In this document: positions 1 to 6,900 of the stretch, piece after piece
How positions within the stretch are numbered: the stretch's first letter is position 1
Layout: the number at the start of each line of letters is the position of its first letter
Source of the DNA: Bacillota bacterium
GTDB taxonomy: Bacteria > Bacillota > UBA4882 > UBA8346
Assembly: GCA_003501365.1 (NCBI GenBank)
Contig: DNPP01000034.1
Location: 2,047 to 13,203 of the forward strand
DNA: 11,157 nt
Reading direction: 5' to 3'
The notes under the pieces: model-generated
What the model was told of the DNA's origin: nothing
Databases searched by the model: none
What the model saw: the letters and a program-made list of their open reading frames with translations, nothing else
Position numbers and translations under genes: made by a program

Positions 1-366
1 GATATCGTGAGCGCATGCGCATGCGCATCACAGATTGTCAAAGAAAAGGAGCTGCCGCGAAGAATCCAGTCCCGTGGCGAGAAGTTTGCCATCGGCGATA
101 GCGTAGTTGTTTATCCTCAAAGGGAAATCGGCATTGTCTATGCCCGTTCCAATGATAAGGGCGAGATTGGCGTTCAGGTCAAAGGAGAGAAAAAGCTGGT
201 AAACCACAAACGGATTCAATTAAAGGTGCCCGCTGACAAGCTATATCCGGAGAATTATGATTTTTCGATCATTTTTGATAGTGTGGCAAACCGCAAAGCC
301 CGCCATCTGATGGGTAAACGGCATGTCAAAGGTAATATGGCTATTACTGAGGGGGATGGGAAATGA
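1..366 (+). CDS. MutS-related protein, C-terminal fragment (5' end outside window)
   Basis: The reading frame is open from base 1, so the GTG at 7 is probably internal and the gene starts upstream of the window. About 121 residues are visible. The segment with FAIGDSVVVYPQ and GIVYAR looks like a small beta-barrel, and the end (LYPENYDFSIIF, then NRKARHLMGKRH) resembles the C-terminus of the MutS-related ATPase-type proteins of clostridia. The ATPase domain itself lies outside the window, so no Walker motif can be checked. The family is linked to mismatch repair or recombination control, but the exact role of this branch is not settled. A GCGCAT triplet repeat encodes the Ala-Cys run at the visible start. 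The next gene begins about 30 bases downstream. Assignment rests on remembered similarity of the tail and is moderately sure. Confidence 0.6.
   Translation, partial: DIVSACACASQIVKEKELPRRIQSRGEKFAIGDSVVVYPQREIGIVYARSNDKGEIGVQVKGEKKLVNHKRIQLKVPADKLYPENYDFSIIFDSVANRKARHLMGKRHVKGNMAITEGDGK
11..28. repeat. Hexanucleotide tandem repeat (GCGCAT)x3
   Basis: Three perfect copies of GCGCAT lie inside the MutS-related reading frame and encode an Ala-Cys-Ala-Cys-Ala run. Six bases is a multiple of three, so copy-number change would keep the frame. The repeat also contains overlapping GCATGC and TGCGCA palindromes. Confidence 0.7.
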
Positions 367-395
367 ATACGATGCACATTGAAAGGAAGAAAATG

Positions 396-1018
396 ATGAG
401 TATTACACTTCGTCTGGAAAACGAAAACGATTATCGGGAAGTGGAAGATTTAACCCGGGAAGCTTTTTGGGATCTCTATCATCCCGGAGCCTGTGAGCAC
501 CTAATTGTTCATAAAATCCGCCAGAGTCCCTCCTTTGTACCCGAACTGGATTTCGTAGCGCTGCAAGGGAATTCGCGCACACGTGCGCGAATTGTCGGGA
601 ATATCATTTATTCCATATCGAAAGTGATGGATGAAGGCCACATGAGCAGAAAGTAATAACGCTTGGCCCGATAAGTGTTTTGCCCTCTCTTCAAAAGCAG
701 GGAATCGGTTCCCTGCTGATTGAGCATACTATCAATGTGGCCAAAGCCATGGGTTATAAGGCTATTGTCATCTTTGGACATCCCGCCTACTATCACCGCT
801 TCGGTTTTGAAAACGCGAAAAACTTTGGCATAACTACCGCCGCAGGAGAGAGCTTTGAAGAATTCATGGCGTTGGAACTGTATAAAGGCGGATTACAGGG
901 TATTAGCGGGAAATTCTACGCCGATCCTGCCTTTGAAGTCAATGAAGAGGAATTGGAGATTTTTGAAAAAAACTTTCCTTATAAAGAAAAACATGTTACG
1001 AACACGCAGTTAAAATAA
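396..1018 (+). pseudogene. GNAT family N-acetyltransferase (YhbS-like), frameshifted
   Basis: Two adjacent open frames together give one GNAT acetyltransferase, which would transfer an acetyl group from acetyl-CoA to an unknown amine. The first half (ending in a stop at 654-656) has LRLENENDYREVEDLTREAF and GNIIYSISKVMDEG. The second half continues in another frame with HEQKVITLGPISVLPSLQ, the acetyl-CoA loop QKQGIG, then IIFGHP-like IVIFGHPAYYHRFGF and an acidic tail. The frames join cleanly if one base is missing around 639-640; there is no canonical slippery heptamer, so programmed frameshifting is unlikely. The start at 396 (second of two adjacent ATGs) is chosen because AAAGGAAG at 382-389 sits six bases upstream. 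An in-frame ATG at 363 overlaps the previous stop as ATGA and is the alternative. A sequencing error is the other explanation for the break. Confidence 0.8.
570..593. repeat. Perfect 11-bp inverted repeat with 2-base spacer, inside the acetyltransferase
   Basis: The left arm AATTCGCGCAC (570-580) and right arm GTGCGCGAATT (583-593) are exact reverse complements, separated by AC. It adds a short Ser-Arg-Thr-Arg-Ala stretch between ALQGN and RIVGN, where related proteins, as I remember them, run directly from one to the other. The length is compatible with an in-frame insertion of about 15 bases. Confidence 0.75.
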
Positions 1019-1052
1019 ATTTTCATTGGGATATTTCCATATTTTCTCCAAT

Positions 1053-1075
1053 AAAAAAAGCCTTACGGCTCTAAG
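1053..1075. terminator. Likely bidirectional rho-independent terminator
   Basis: On the minus strand AGCC-GTAA-GGCT is followed at once by seven T's, just where the second acetyltransferase remnant ends; its TAA stop lies in the hairpin loop. On the plus strand the same hairpin, with A-rich and T-rich flanks (TTTTT from 1076), follows the first acetyltransferase. The stem is short (four strong pairs plus weak extensions), so strength is uncertain. It separates two convergent genes. Confidence 0.5.
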
Positions 1076-1415
1076 TTTTTCTTTTGGAATAAGTCATATC
1101 TCATACTTTTCCAATTAGCTAGTTCATTTTGATGTTTATACAAATTAAATACAAACCCAGATTTCTCATAAAATTGCGGAACTGTCTTATTGTGCGATAT
1201 ATCTGCATCAACCGTTAAAAATCGACAAGCAATTCCGTAATCATTCATTTGTTTGGCAAAACCAATAGAGAGCCATAGAAGATATTTTCTATAGCTTTTG
1301 CCCATTTCCTCTGCATGAATTGCTAACTTTCCTATCTTAATGGCGGGTAAAGATTGGAATGGCAACTTGTGTAGTTTAAATTTACGACAAATTTTATTTC
1401 TTTCTGTTCTATATA

Positions 1416-1428
1416 AGTTGAAATAAAT
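1416..1428 (+). repeat. Left terminal inverted repeat of the 261-bp element
   Basis: AGTTGAAATAAAT, directly preceded by TATATA. It pairs with 1664-1676 with one mismatch at the outermost base. Confidence 0.75.
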
Positions 1429-1663
1429 AACTTGGCCCAAAATCCAACCTCTCTCTGGCTCTCCCCCAACGAAGCCAATACGAAGAAGCGGATTCAGTGG
1501 GAGAGTAACCGATACCTTTGGAACCTAAAGAATTTAGGCGACATCGGCTAGGGCTACCCTTCCACTTGAATCGACAATTTTGTTCTAGCTCCACAAGGGG
1601 AAGGGCAAGGGTTAGGTCAAGTAGGCAATTCACTTTCTAACAAATATTTATGATAATATTAAA

Positions 1664-1676
1664 ATTTATTTCAACC
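1664..1676 (-). repeat. Right terminal inverted repeat of the 261-bp element
   Basis: Read on the minus strand this is GGTTGAAATAAAT, directly preceded by TATATA. The match to the left end stops after 13 bases. Confidence 0.75.
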
Positions 1677-1836
1677 TATATAGTAATAAAAAACGAATCA
1701 ACGCAATATGCGACATACCCTAAAACACGGTCATTGAATGGATTGATTAAACATTTGACTTGACTTAAATTGGCTTGTATATATATTGGAGCATCATGAA
1801 TTAACCACTCCCTATAATCTTCATCCGTGCAATGAA

Positions 1837-1863
1837 AATCCCCGAGGTATAAACTCGGGGATT
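1837..1863. repeat. Perfect 10-bp inverted repeat with 7-base loop
   Basis: AATCCCCGAG (1837-1846) and CTCGGGGATT (1854-1863) are exact reverse complements. It lies inside the GNAT reading frame, encoding part of SPSLYLGDF, and overlaps the disrupting TAA. There is no good T-tract on either strand, so it is a poor terminator. It may be chance symmetry of codons, or an RNA hairpin at the start of the GNAT message. Confidence 0.6.
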
Positions 1864-1895
1864 AATCAACAAAAACAAGTTCATTATCATATCTT

Positions 1896-2063
1896 TCAAA
1901 TATTTCGAGGTACATAGTTTTTACCCCTATTTAAAACCTTATTTAAAGATTGAACGGCACGTTCTCGTATGTCATGAGCATTGTCAGGCCTTTGAACATC
2001 TTTAATAAGCCTCATTAAATTGGAACCTGTTAATATTGGTGTTGCCACAATCGGTTTAGCCAT
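1896..2063 (-). CDS. Small conserved-looking protein, 55 aa (possible antitoxin-like partner of the GNAT gene)
   Basis: The predicted protein begins MAKPIVATPILTGSNLMRLI and continues with a charged helical half (KDVQRPDNAHDIRERAVQSL). The Ala-Lys-Pro-Ile-x-x-Thr-Pro opening followed by a Gly-x-x-(L) helix is a pattern I associate with short hypothetical proteins of bacteria and archaea, but I cannot name the family. The ATG at 2063 is preferred over the in-frame ATG at 2096 because GGGGG (2076-2072) lies eight bases upstream. Its stop overlaps the start of the GNAT gene, the usual layout of a tightly coupled pair such as toxin-antitoxin. There is no signal peptide or membrane segment. Antitoxin function is inference from layout only. 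Confidence 0.6.
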   Translation of the reverse strand: MAKPIVATPILTGSNLMRLIKDVQRPDNAHDIRERAVQSLNKVLNRGKNYVPRNI

Positions 2064-2178
2064 GAGCCTGACCCCCTTTACTTTCATTTTTATCATCGTC
2101 TCACCACCAAATCATATTATGTGCATAGTGTGTGAAACTATTCTACTACTGTTGACTAAATGCCAACCCTTTACTTAT

Positions 2179-2209
2179 ATTATCGATAATTTTTTGCAAT
2201 TTTGCAAAA
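2179..2209. repeat. Two adjacent inverted repeats
   Basis: ATTATCGATAAT (2179-2190) is a perfect 12-base palindrome. It is followed at once by TTTTGCA-ATTT-TGCAAAA (2192-2209), a 7-bp inverted repeat. They lie about 115 bases upstream of the 55-aa gene, so an operator is possible, but the low-complexity AT composition makes chance plausible. Confidence 0.4.
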
Positions 2210-2335
2210 CTTCTTTATGTTCTTTTGTATTTTTTCGGTTACATTCTTATTGTATTTCATATAATAGCTTGGTTCAAAGCTATAGTCACCACTTCTTCTT
2301 TGCGGAGTTCCGCGTCCTCTTTTGTTTCGAAGCAT
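2180..2335 (-). CDS. Possible small basic protein, 51 aa, unrecognised
   Basis: The frame from ATG 2335 gives MLRNKRGRGTPQRRSG, then DYSFEPSYYMKYNKNVTEKI, and ends in a lysine-rich helix. Composition is strongly basic, with an uneven look typical of real small nucleic-acid-binding proteins. However, no Shine-Dalgarno site precedes the ATG and the frame is open for about 25 further codons upstream without an ATG. It could be a fragment of a longer lost gene or a chance frame. I do not recognise it. Confidence 0.25.
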   Translation of the reverse strand: MLRNKRGRGTPQRRSGDYSFEPSYYMKYNKNVTEKIQKNIKKFCKIAKNYR

Positions 2336-2390
2336 TTTTATGAATCTAAAAATAGTAAAACCCTTATCTGGGGACTGACGCAGGCTCGAT

Positions 2391-2501
2391 TCAAACTTCG
2401 GGAAACGTCCATTCTCCTTTGATTACCACTTCACGCTCTCCGGACTGGTACGAATACTCAAATGCAATGTATGGATTTAGATGCTGGTGAAAGGCACGCA
2501 A
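2391..2501 (-). pseudogene. Orphan C-terminal protein fragment downstream of jetD
   Basis: A 36-codon minus-strand frame, preceded by an in-frame TAA and with no ATG, reads LRAFHQHLNPYIAFEYSYQS followed by GEREVVIKGEWTFPEV and a TGA. The regular alternation of hydrophobic and charged residues looks like a folded protein tail rather than noise. Bases between jetD and this fragment contain several stops, so it is not a jetD extension. I cannot name the family. Confidence 0.3.
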
Positions 2502-2531
2502 TTATAAAATCTGGGCCTATTAGGCTGACTA

Positions 2532-3923
2532 TTAAAGAAACTGACTGCTTTTTCCCCTAATGTCCTGGACTAATTGATCCACAATCCCTTCTTGGTAGGC
2601 TGCCAAACCTTTTCTAGCAATCAAATTCGCTAATTGCTCAAGCTCCGGACTGCTAACCAGCTTCAGTTTGTTCAACCGGAATTCAATTAAAGGGACGGAC
2701 GGCATTGCTGTTAAATAATCACTTCCAGTCATCCGCCACAGAAACACTCGTCCCGGATAGCGTTTTAAGAGTTTATCGGCGATCTGTAAACCTTCGGGAT
2801 CAAAATCACCGGAATAATGAATAAGTGCGCCGCTTTGAATAAGCCGGTCCAGTAAAGCCCAGGATGCCAATTTAAACTGGCCGTGCAAACAAACAAGTTG
2901 CGGATGATCGCTAACGACTTCATCAAGTATGGCTGAAAAAATATTCGAATTTTCCACCACGTAGACATCAAAATTTTTCGGTTGCGCTATCGAAGCGACT
3001 CTACGGCCATCCCAGGAATAAAAAGCCGTCACCCGAACGATTTCGCGAAGCGGCACATTCAGAGGAGCGCCGGACTCTGCCGCTGTTCTCCAATAAGTGA
3101 TTTCCTGTCCAGCTTCATATGCCGCAAGACCGAAGCAAGTGGCAAAATTCAACAGATCATCCCGTAGCAGATTAAAACGGTATAACAACTCATTCAGCTC
3201 TTCGGCGGCAGAAAATTCGTCGGTATTTTTAACCCAATTTCCTTCCCTCTCCCAATTTCGGTGATAACGTAAACCTTCCAAGAACAGTTTTCCGGCACTT
3301 CTACCTTTATCCAAGCCATGAGGATCACCGCAAATTTTCCGGGCAAAAATCGGAAACCGTTGATAAGTTTGCGGCAAAGCCGCCAAGGCTTGTAAAGCAA
3401 TGGTCATATTTTCATAAAACTCATGGTCTGCTAAAGCCCTTTGAATCTGACCGGTCCCCGGATGCTTTGCAAAAATTGCCGCTAACCATTGCCGGCAAAC
3501 AGGTCCCGGATTTTCCTCAATTAATCTTTGCAGTACAAGCTGCTTTTCCTGCTCAATTTTTCCTTGATAGGCTGCACGGGTCACTAAATTACCGCCATAC
3601 CACGCCGTTAAAAATCCCAACAACGGCAGCCCGTAAAACTTGGTTTGATTTAAAGCCTGTTCAAAACTGGCCACCTTTAACCGCAACGTCCCAGCAGGCA
3701 ATTTCACTCTGAAAAAGCCTTCAAACATTTCTCTTTCCTCAGCACTCACATTTTCAAGAACAATCGTCCCGCCGAACCTTCCCAGCTGAATATACTTTTC
3801 TACCAAAGCATCCAACAGCCGTTTAAAACCGGGACGGGCGCGAAAATAAACCACTGCTTCTTCCAACAGTTGTTGTGAAGATTTTGCTATATTCGATTGA
3901 ATGGTATCGGCCTCATTTTCCAT
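2532..3923 (-). CDS. jetD: Wadjet nuclease subunit JetD (TIGR02679/DUF2399 family)
   Basis: A 463-residue protein, last gene of the operon. The N-terminal half matches the DUF3323-type region (conserved-looking GDPHGLDKGRSAGKLFLEGL at about 199-218). The C-terminal third is Toprim-like, as in topoisomerase VI/Spo11 A subunits: YVVENSNIF carries the conserved Glu (E324) and YSGDFDPEGL carries the DxD pair (D373, D375). In studied Wadjet systems JetD cleaves plasmid DNA after the JetABC motor has extruded it; all key acids are intact here. The ATG at 3923 has only a weak ribosome site (GAGG at 3947-3944, 20 bases away), so translation may depend on ribosomes finishing jetC 27 bases upstream. 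jetC's stop is in the same frame as jetD, with nine codons between. Confidence 0.88.
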   Translation of the reverse strand: MENEADTIQSNIAKSSQQLLEEAVVYFRARPGFKRLLDALVEKYIQLGRFGGTIVLENVSAEEREMFEGFFRVKLPAGTLRLKVASFEQALNQTKFYGLPLLGFLTAWYGGNLVTRAAYQGKIEQEKQLVLQRLIEENPGPVCRQWLAAIFAKHPGTGQIQRALADHEFYENMTIALQALAALPQTYQRFPIFARKICGDPHGLDKGRSAGKLFLEGLRYHRNWEREGNWVKNTDEFSAAEELNELLYRFNLLRDDLLNFATCFGLAAYEAGQEITYWRTAAESGAPLNVPLREIVRVTAFYSWDGRRVASIAQPKNFDVYVVENSNIFSAILDEVVSDHPQLVCLHGQFKLASWALLDRLIQSGALIHYSGDFDPEGLQIADKLLKRYPGRVFLWRMTGSDYLTAMPSVPLIEFRLNKLKLVSSPELEQLANLIARKGLAAYQEGIVDQLVQDIRGKSSQFL

Positions 3924-3950
3924 GATTTTGATAAAATTCCCATCCTCTAA

Positions 3951-6900
3951 CTATGAAACTTCACCGGTCGCCGCTATCAAATCCTCATTCTCAGAAAAAA
4001 TTTCATCGTGGTCCATCAAGGCACGGATCCTGCCGTTCCAATAATAACGCACTACCGTCACATAAGGAGCATTTTTAGGGCGGATGAGTTCGCAAATCGC
4101 TAAGGCCGGTACTACGTCATAATCCCCCCATAAAGCCTGGGAGTTCATGATATAGTTAAAGCCAAGCTGTTCCACAAGTGCAAAGGTGTCGCGAATATTA
4201 TTTTCATCCACACCGGCAAAAGCTTCATCCAGGGTAATAATATAAGGAGCATCATCCCGGGCTTCTTGATAACGGGAATATACTGCGGAAAATAACGGGA
4301 TATACATGGCCATAGCCTTTTCACCACCACTAAACTTAAAGAACATTTTATCGCTCAGTTCCCGCCAGGTAATACCGGACTGTTCGAAATAGAGTTTAAA
4401 CTGAAACCATTGACGGTAATCTAAAACCTCCCGCACCGCCCTTTGAAAGGTAACCGCTTCATCGACGGAGACCGAATCTGCACTAGCCTGCTTGGCATGT
4501 TCAATCCGCTGTTGAAAATAGCGTACCATTTTTTGAAGATCTTCTTCCTTGAGCAACGATGGCTCAGCACGCAGCAACCGTACCAAGTCTCCCGTATCCA
4601 GCTGATTTTCCTGCTCGGCCAGCCTGGCCTTCCATTCCAGTTTGAATTTTAAGCCGCTGGAATTATCCCTTTCCCCCATCAATTTGTTCATATCAGCGAC
4701 CCATTGTTGGGCAGCCAGGATGCGACGGCTGATAATACGGCCAATACTGTTCATAATCACTTCTTCGTAGAGCTCTTTATCTTTATCGGATAAAATTGCC
4801 TTTTCGTCGGCAATTTGCGTTTCCAATACCCTAGCAACCTGATAAGGGCTTTGTCTTCTGCCTTCATAATCCAAAGTAATAATCTGACGTCCCGCTTTTT
4901 CCAAAAACCTTTCCAGCTCAGCTGCAATGCCGTCATCCGGTTCCTCACTTTCCGGTAATGGCGGTAGTCCGCTGCCGTCAACGGTAACCGGCTCCAATTG
5001 CATCCGGTATTCCATGAGCACATTGTTTTCCAGATGAAAATTGTTGACCAGCCGTTCGGTAATACTGAAACGGTCGAGTTTGTCCGGTTTTAAAATTTTC
5101 TCATTCTGCTGCAAAAAAGCGGCGATCCCGGAAGAGGATGAATCTTGAATATCAACAAGTCCCAGGTGTAATTCTTCATCCAACACTCGTTGCCAACAGT
5201 TGCCAAGCTGTTCGTAAAAGATATTTTTAGCAGCTAAAACTTGCAACCGGTTTTGATTGATTTCCAACTCTTTTTCCAGCGATACAACCTTGGTGGTATT
5301 TACTTTGCTCTCTTCCGGAATCGCTGCCAACCGTTCCGTAACTTCCCGCACTCGCTCTCGCAATTCTGCAGCACCCATCTCCTGCATACGCCTTTCGATT
5401 TGGACGATTTCCATTTTCAAACCGTTTATCTGTTCTTGCAATAAATACAGTTCGCCTTTTAAACCATCCACATCCGACTCAATTTCAGTCAATCGCTCCC
5501 GGGTACGGCAGGTATTACTTTGATTATTTTCATAACTATGCCAGGATATTTCCAGTTCCTGCAAACCATGCCGGTATTCGTCAAACACTTTTAAAGCTTC
5601 GCGATAAGCCTCTTCCGTTGCGGGCAATTTACCTCCGGCGCTGCTAGTTTGCAGTAGTTCCCGTAAAGCTTGAAACTGGGAAATAACCTCCCTTAGACGG
5701 CTGTCGAATTGTTCCACCCGTTTTTCCTGTCGGCCGACATCATTCAATTTGGCAGCCTTGTCTTGATAGAGTTCACGGATGGTTTTTTCAGCTAAAAAAC
5801 TTTCCATCGCTTGTCCGACCTTAGCCAATTGTTGCCGCAATTCATTACATACCGCATACAGTTTTTCTTGTTCCTGTCCTAATTCCAGTAATTTTTGCTC
5901 TAAAATGCTCATTTGCTGCCGACGGTATTCCTGACGGGCCTGTTTTCCGATATAAATGGCAGCCTGTCGGTGCGGTGCACGGCCACTGGTAATCCCCATC
6001 CTGTAAGTCCCGGTTTCCGGTACTACAGTGGTTTGATCTGCAGCGGTGGAAGCGTCCGACCAAGTTAGGGTATTATCAATCACAATAGTTCGTAATACTG
6101 CATCGATATCCGCCCATGTAATTCCTTTGCCGTCCGGAGTCGGTATTAAATAATCCGCTAAAGTGGCGGTCATGATTTGGGGCTGAGGATGAATCACCAT
6201 ACCGAAGTTATCCCCGGCCGGAATATCCCGCAACCGGTTCTCCGGAATAATTAAGGCATCCAGAATCCCCATCTCCGTTAACGCGGCCTCAATTCGTTCC
6301 CGTATTTCCGGCGGTACTTGGGTTTGAAACTCGACTGCCGCATAAAACGGCATATAAGGGATGTCCAAATCAGTAAGCAAAATTCGAGTATCTCGCGTCT
6401 CCGGCAAACGTTCCGGCTCCGGTTCCAATTGATTACGCCATTGGTTAAGTTCCTGAGTGAGGGTCTGCTCCTCTTCTTCCAATTGACTGATTTTGGCATT
6501 GGTTAACCCTAATTCCCGATTGATTGCGGTAAGTCTTCTGCCATAGGCCGCTTCAACCGGCGCTTTCACATCATTCCAGGAACGTCCCTCATATAACCCT
6601 TGCAGGCATTGAGCCACCTGCCGCATTTCTTCCTGTTCCATGGGTAATGCCGTTTCAAATTGCTGCCGCCACTGATAGAAATCGGCCAAGAGTTGATCGC
6701 GGCAATCAATAAACTTTTGTTCCAGACGGCGGTGTTCGGCGCGGTACTCATCGAGCAGATGCCGCTCTTCGGCTAATTCTTGTTCCATCCGCTCCCGCAA
6801 TTTGCGGGTTTCGCTTTGACGTTGCAATAATTCCAAGATCGACCTTAGTTTTTCCATATACTGCCTACTGTTTTGACGCCAGGCTGTAAACGAAAAAGCT

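Larger units (their letters stand above)
1416..1676. mobile_element. MITE-like non-autonomous insertion element, 261 bp
   Basis: The ends are inverted repeats: AGTTGAAATAAAT at 1416-1428 and ATTTATTTCAACC at 1664-1676 match at 12 of 13 positions. Both ends are flanked by TATATA (1410-1415 and 1677-1682). The element splits the GNAT gene at a point where the protein sequence is continuous on both sides. Coding frame is best restored if the original site was a TATATATA run and four bases (TATA) were duplicated; the TA run makes the exact duplication ambiguous. The inside is visibly GC-richer than the flanking gene and has no transposase. It does contain a 74-codon minus-strand frame (1633-1409) that spans most of the element and runs over its end, which I take to be non-coding or a decayed remnant. 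Confidence 0.75.
1063..1915 (-). pseudogene. GNAT family N-acetyltransferase, disrupted by a stop codon and a 261-bp insertion
   Basis: Reading down from the ATG at 1915 the frame gives MYLEIFERYDNELVFVD, a TAA at 1864-1862, then in the same frame SPSLYLGDFHCTDEDYREWL, IHDAPIYIQANLSQVKCL, and GYVAYCVDSFFITI, where the insertion begins. After the insertion it resumes with RTERNKICRKFKL, LPFQSLPAIKIGKLAIHAEE, GIACRFLTVDADISHNKTV, and PQFYEKSGFVF. Together these make one GNAT protein of about 190 residues. Where the acetyl-CoA loop should read like GKGYG it has GKSYRK, so key glycines are also lost. The start overlaps the end of the small gene at 2063-1896 and has AGGGGT (1928-1923) seven bases upstream, implying translational coupling. 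A CAA-to-TAA change is the simplest origin of the stop. The gene is almost certainly dead. Confidence 0.8.
2064..2531. other. Region without an intact gene between the jet operon and the small-protein/GNAT module
   Basis: This stretch is AT-rich toward the left. It holds a minus-strand protein tail (2501-2391), a possible 51-codon minus-strand frame (2335-2180), and two adjacent inverted repeats (2179-2209). I see no convincing sigma-A promoter. TTGGCA (on the minus strand near 2165) with TAGAAT about 15 bases on is the best but has poor spacing. Just after jetD, GCCTAATAGGC followed by ATTTT could act as a weak terminator. Confidence 0.5.

Noticed and set aside
633..660. Programmed -1 frameshift in the first acetyltransferase
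   Set aside because: No X-XXY-YYZ slippery heptamer is present at the junction, and this family is not known to use frameshifting.
1409..1633. 74-codon minus-strand frame as a gene
   Set aside because: It lies inside the 261-bp insertion, crosses the element end and target bases, starts at GTG without a clear ribosome site, and resembles no protein I can name.
1837..1863. Hairpin as a rho-independent terminator of the 55-aa gene
   Set aside because: Neither side has a proper T-tract, and the arms are part of a recognisable coding frame.
2020..2343. 107-codon plus-strand frame rich in Phe, Ile and Leu, looking like a membrane protein
   Set aside because: It is antisense to the better-supported 55-aa gene and to the 2335-2180 frame; its hydrophobicity follows from T-rich sequence, and it has no ribosome site.
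2357..2490. Plus-strand tail ending YGFRCW, resembling the end of a formylglycine-generating-enzyme-like protein
   Set aside because: It is exactly antisense to the more protein-like minus-strand fragment 2501-2391 and matches only a very short motif.
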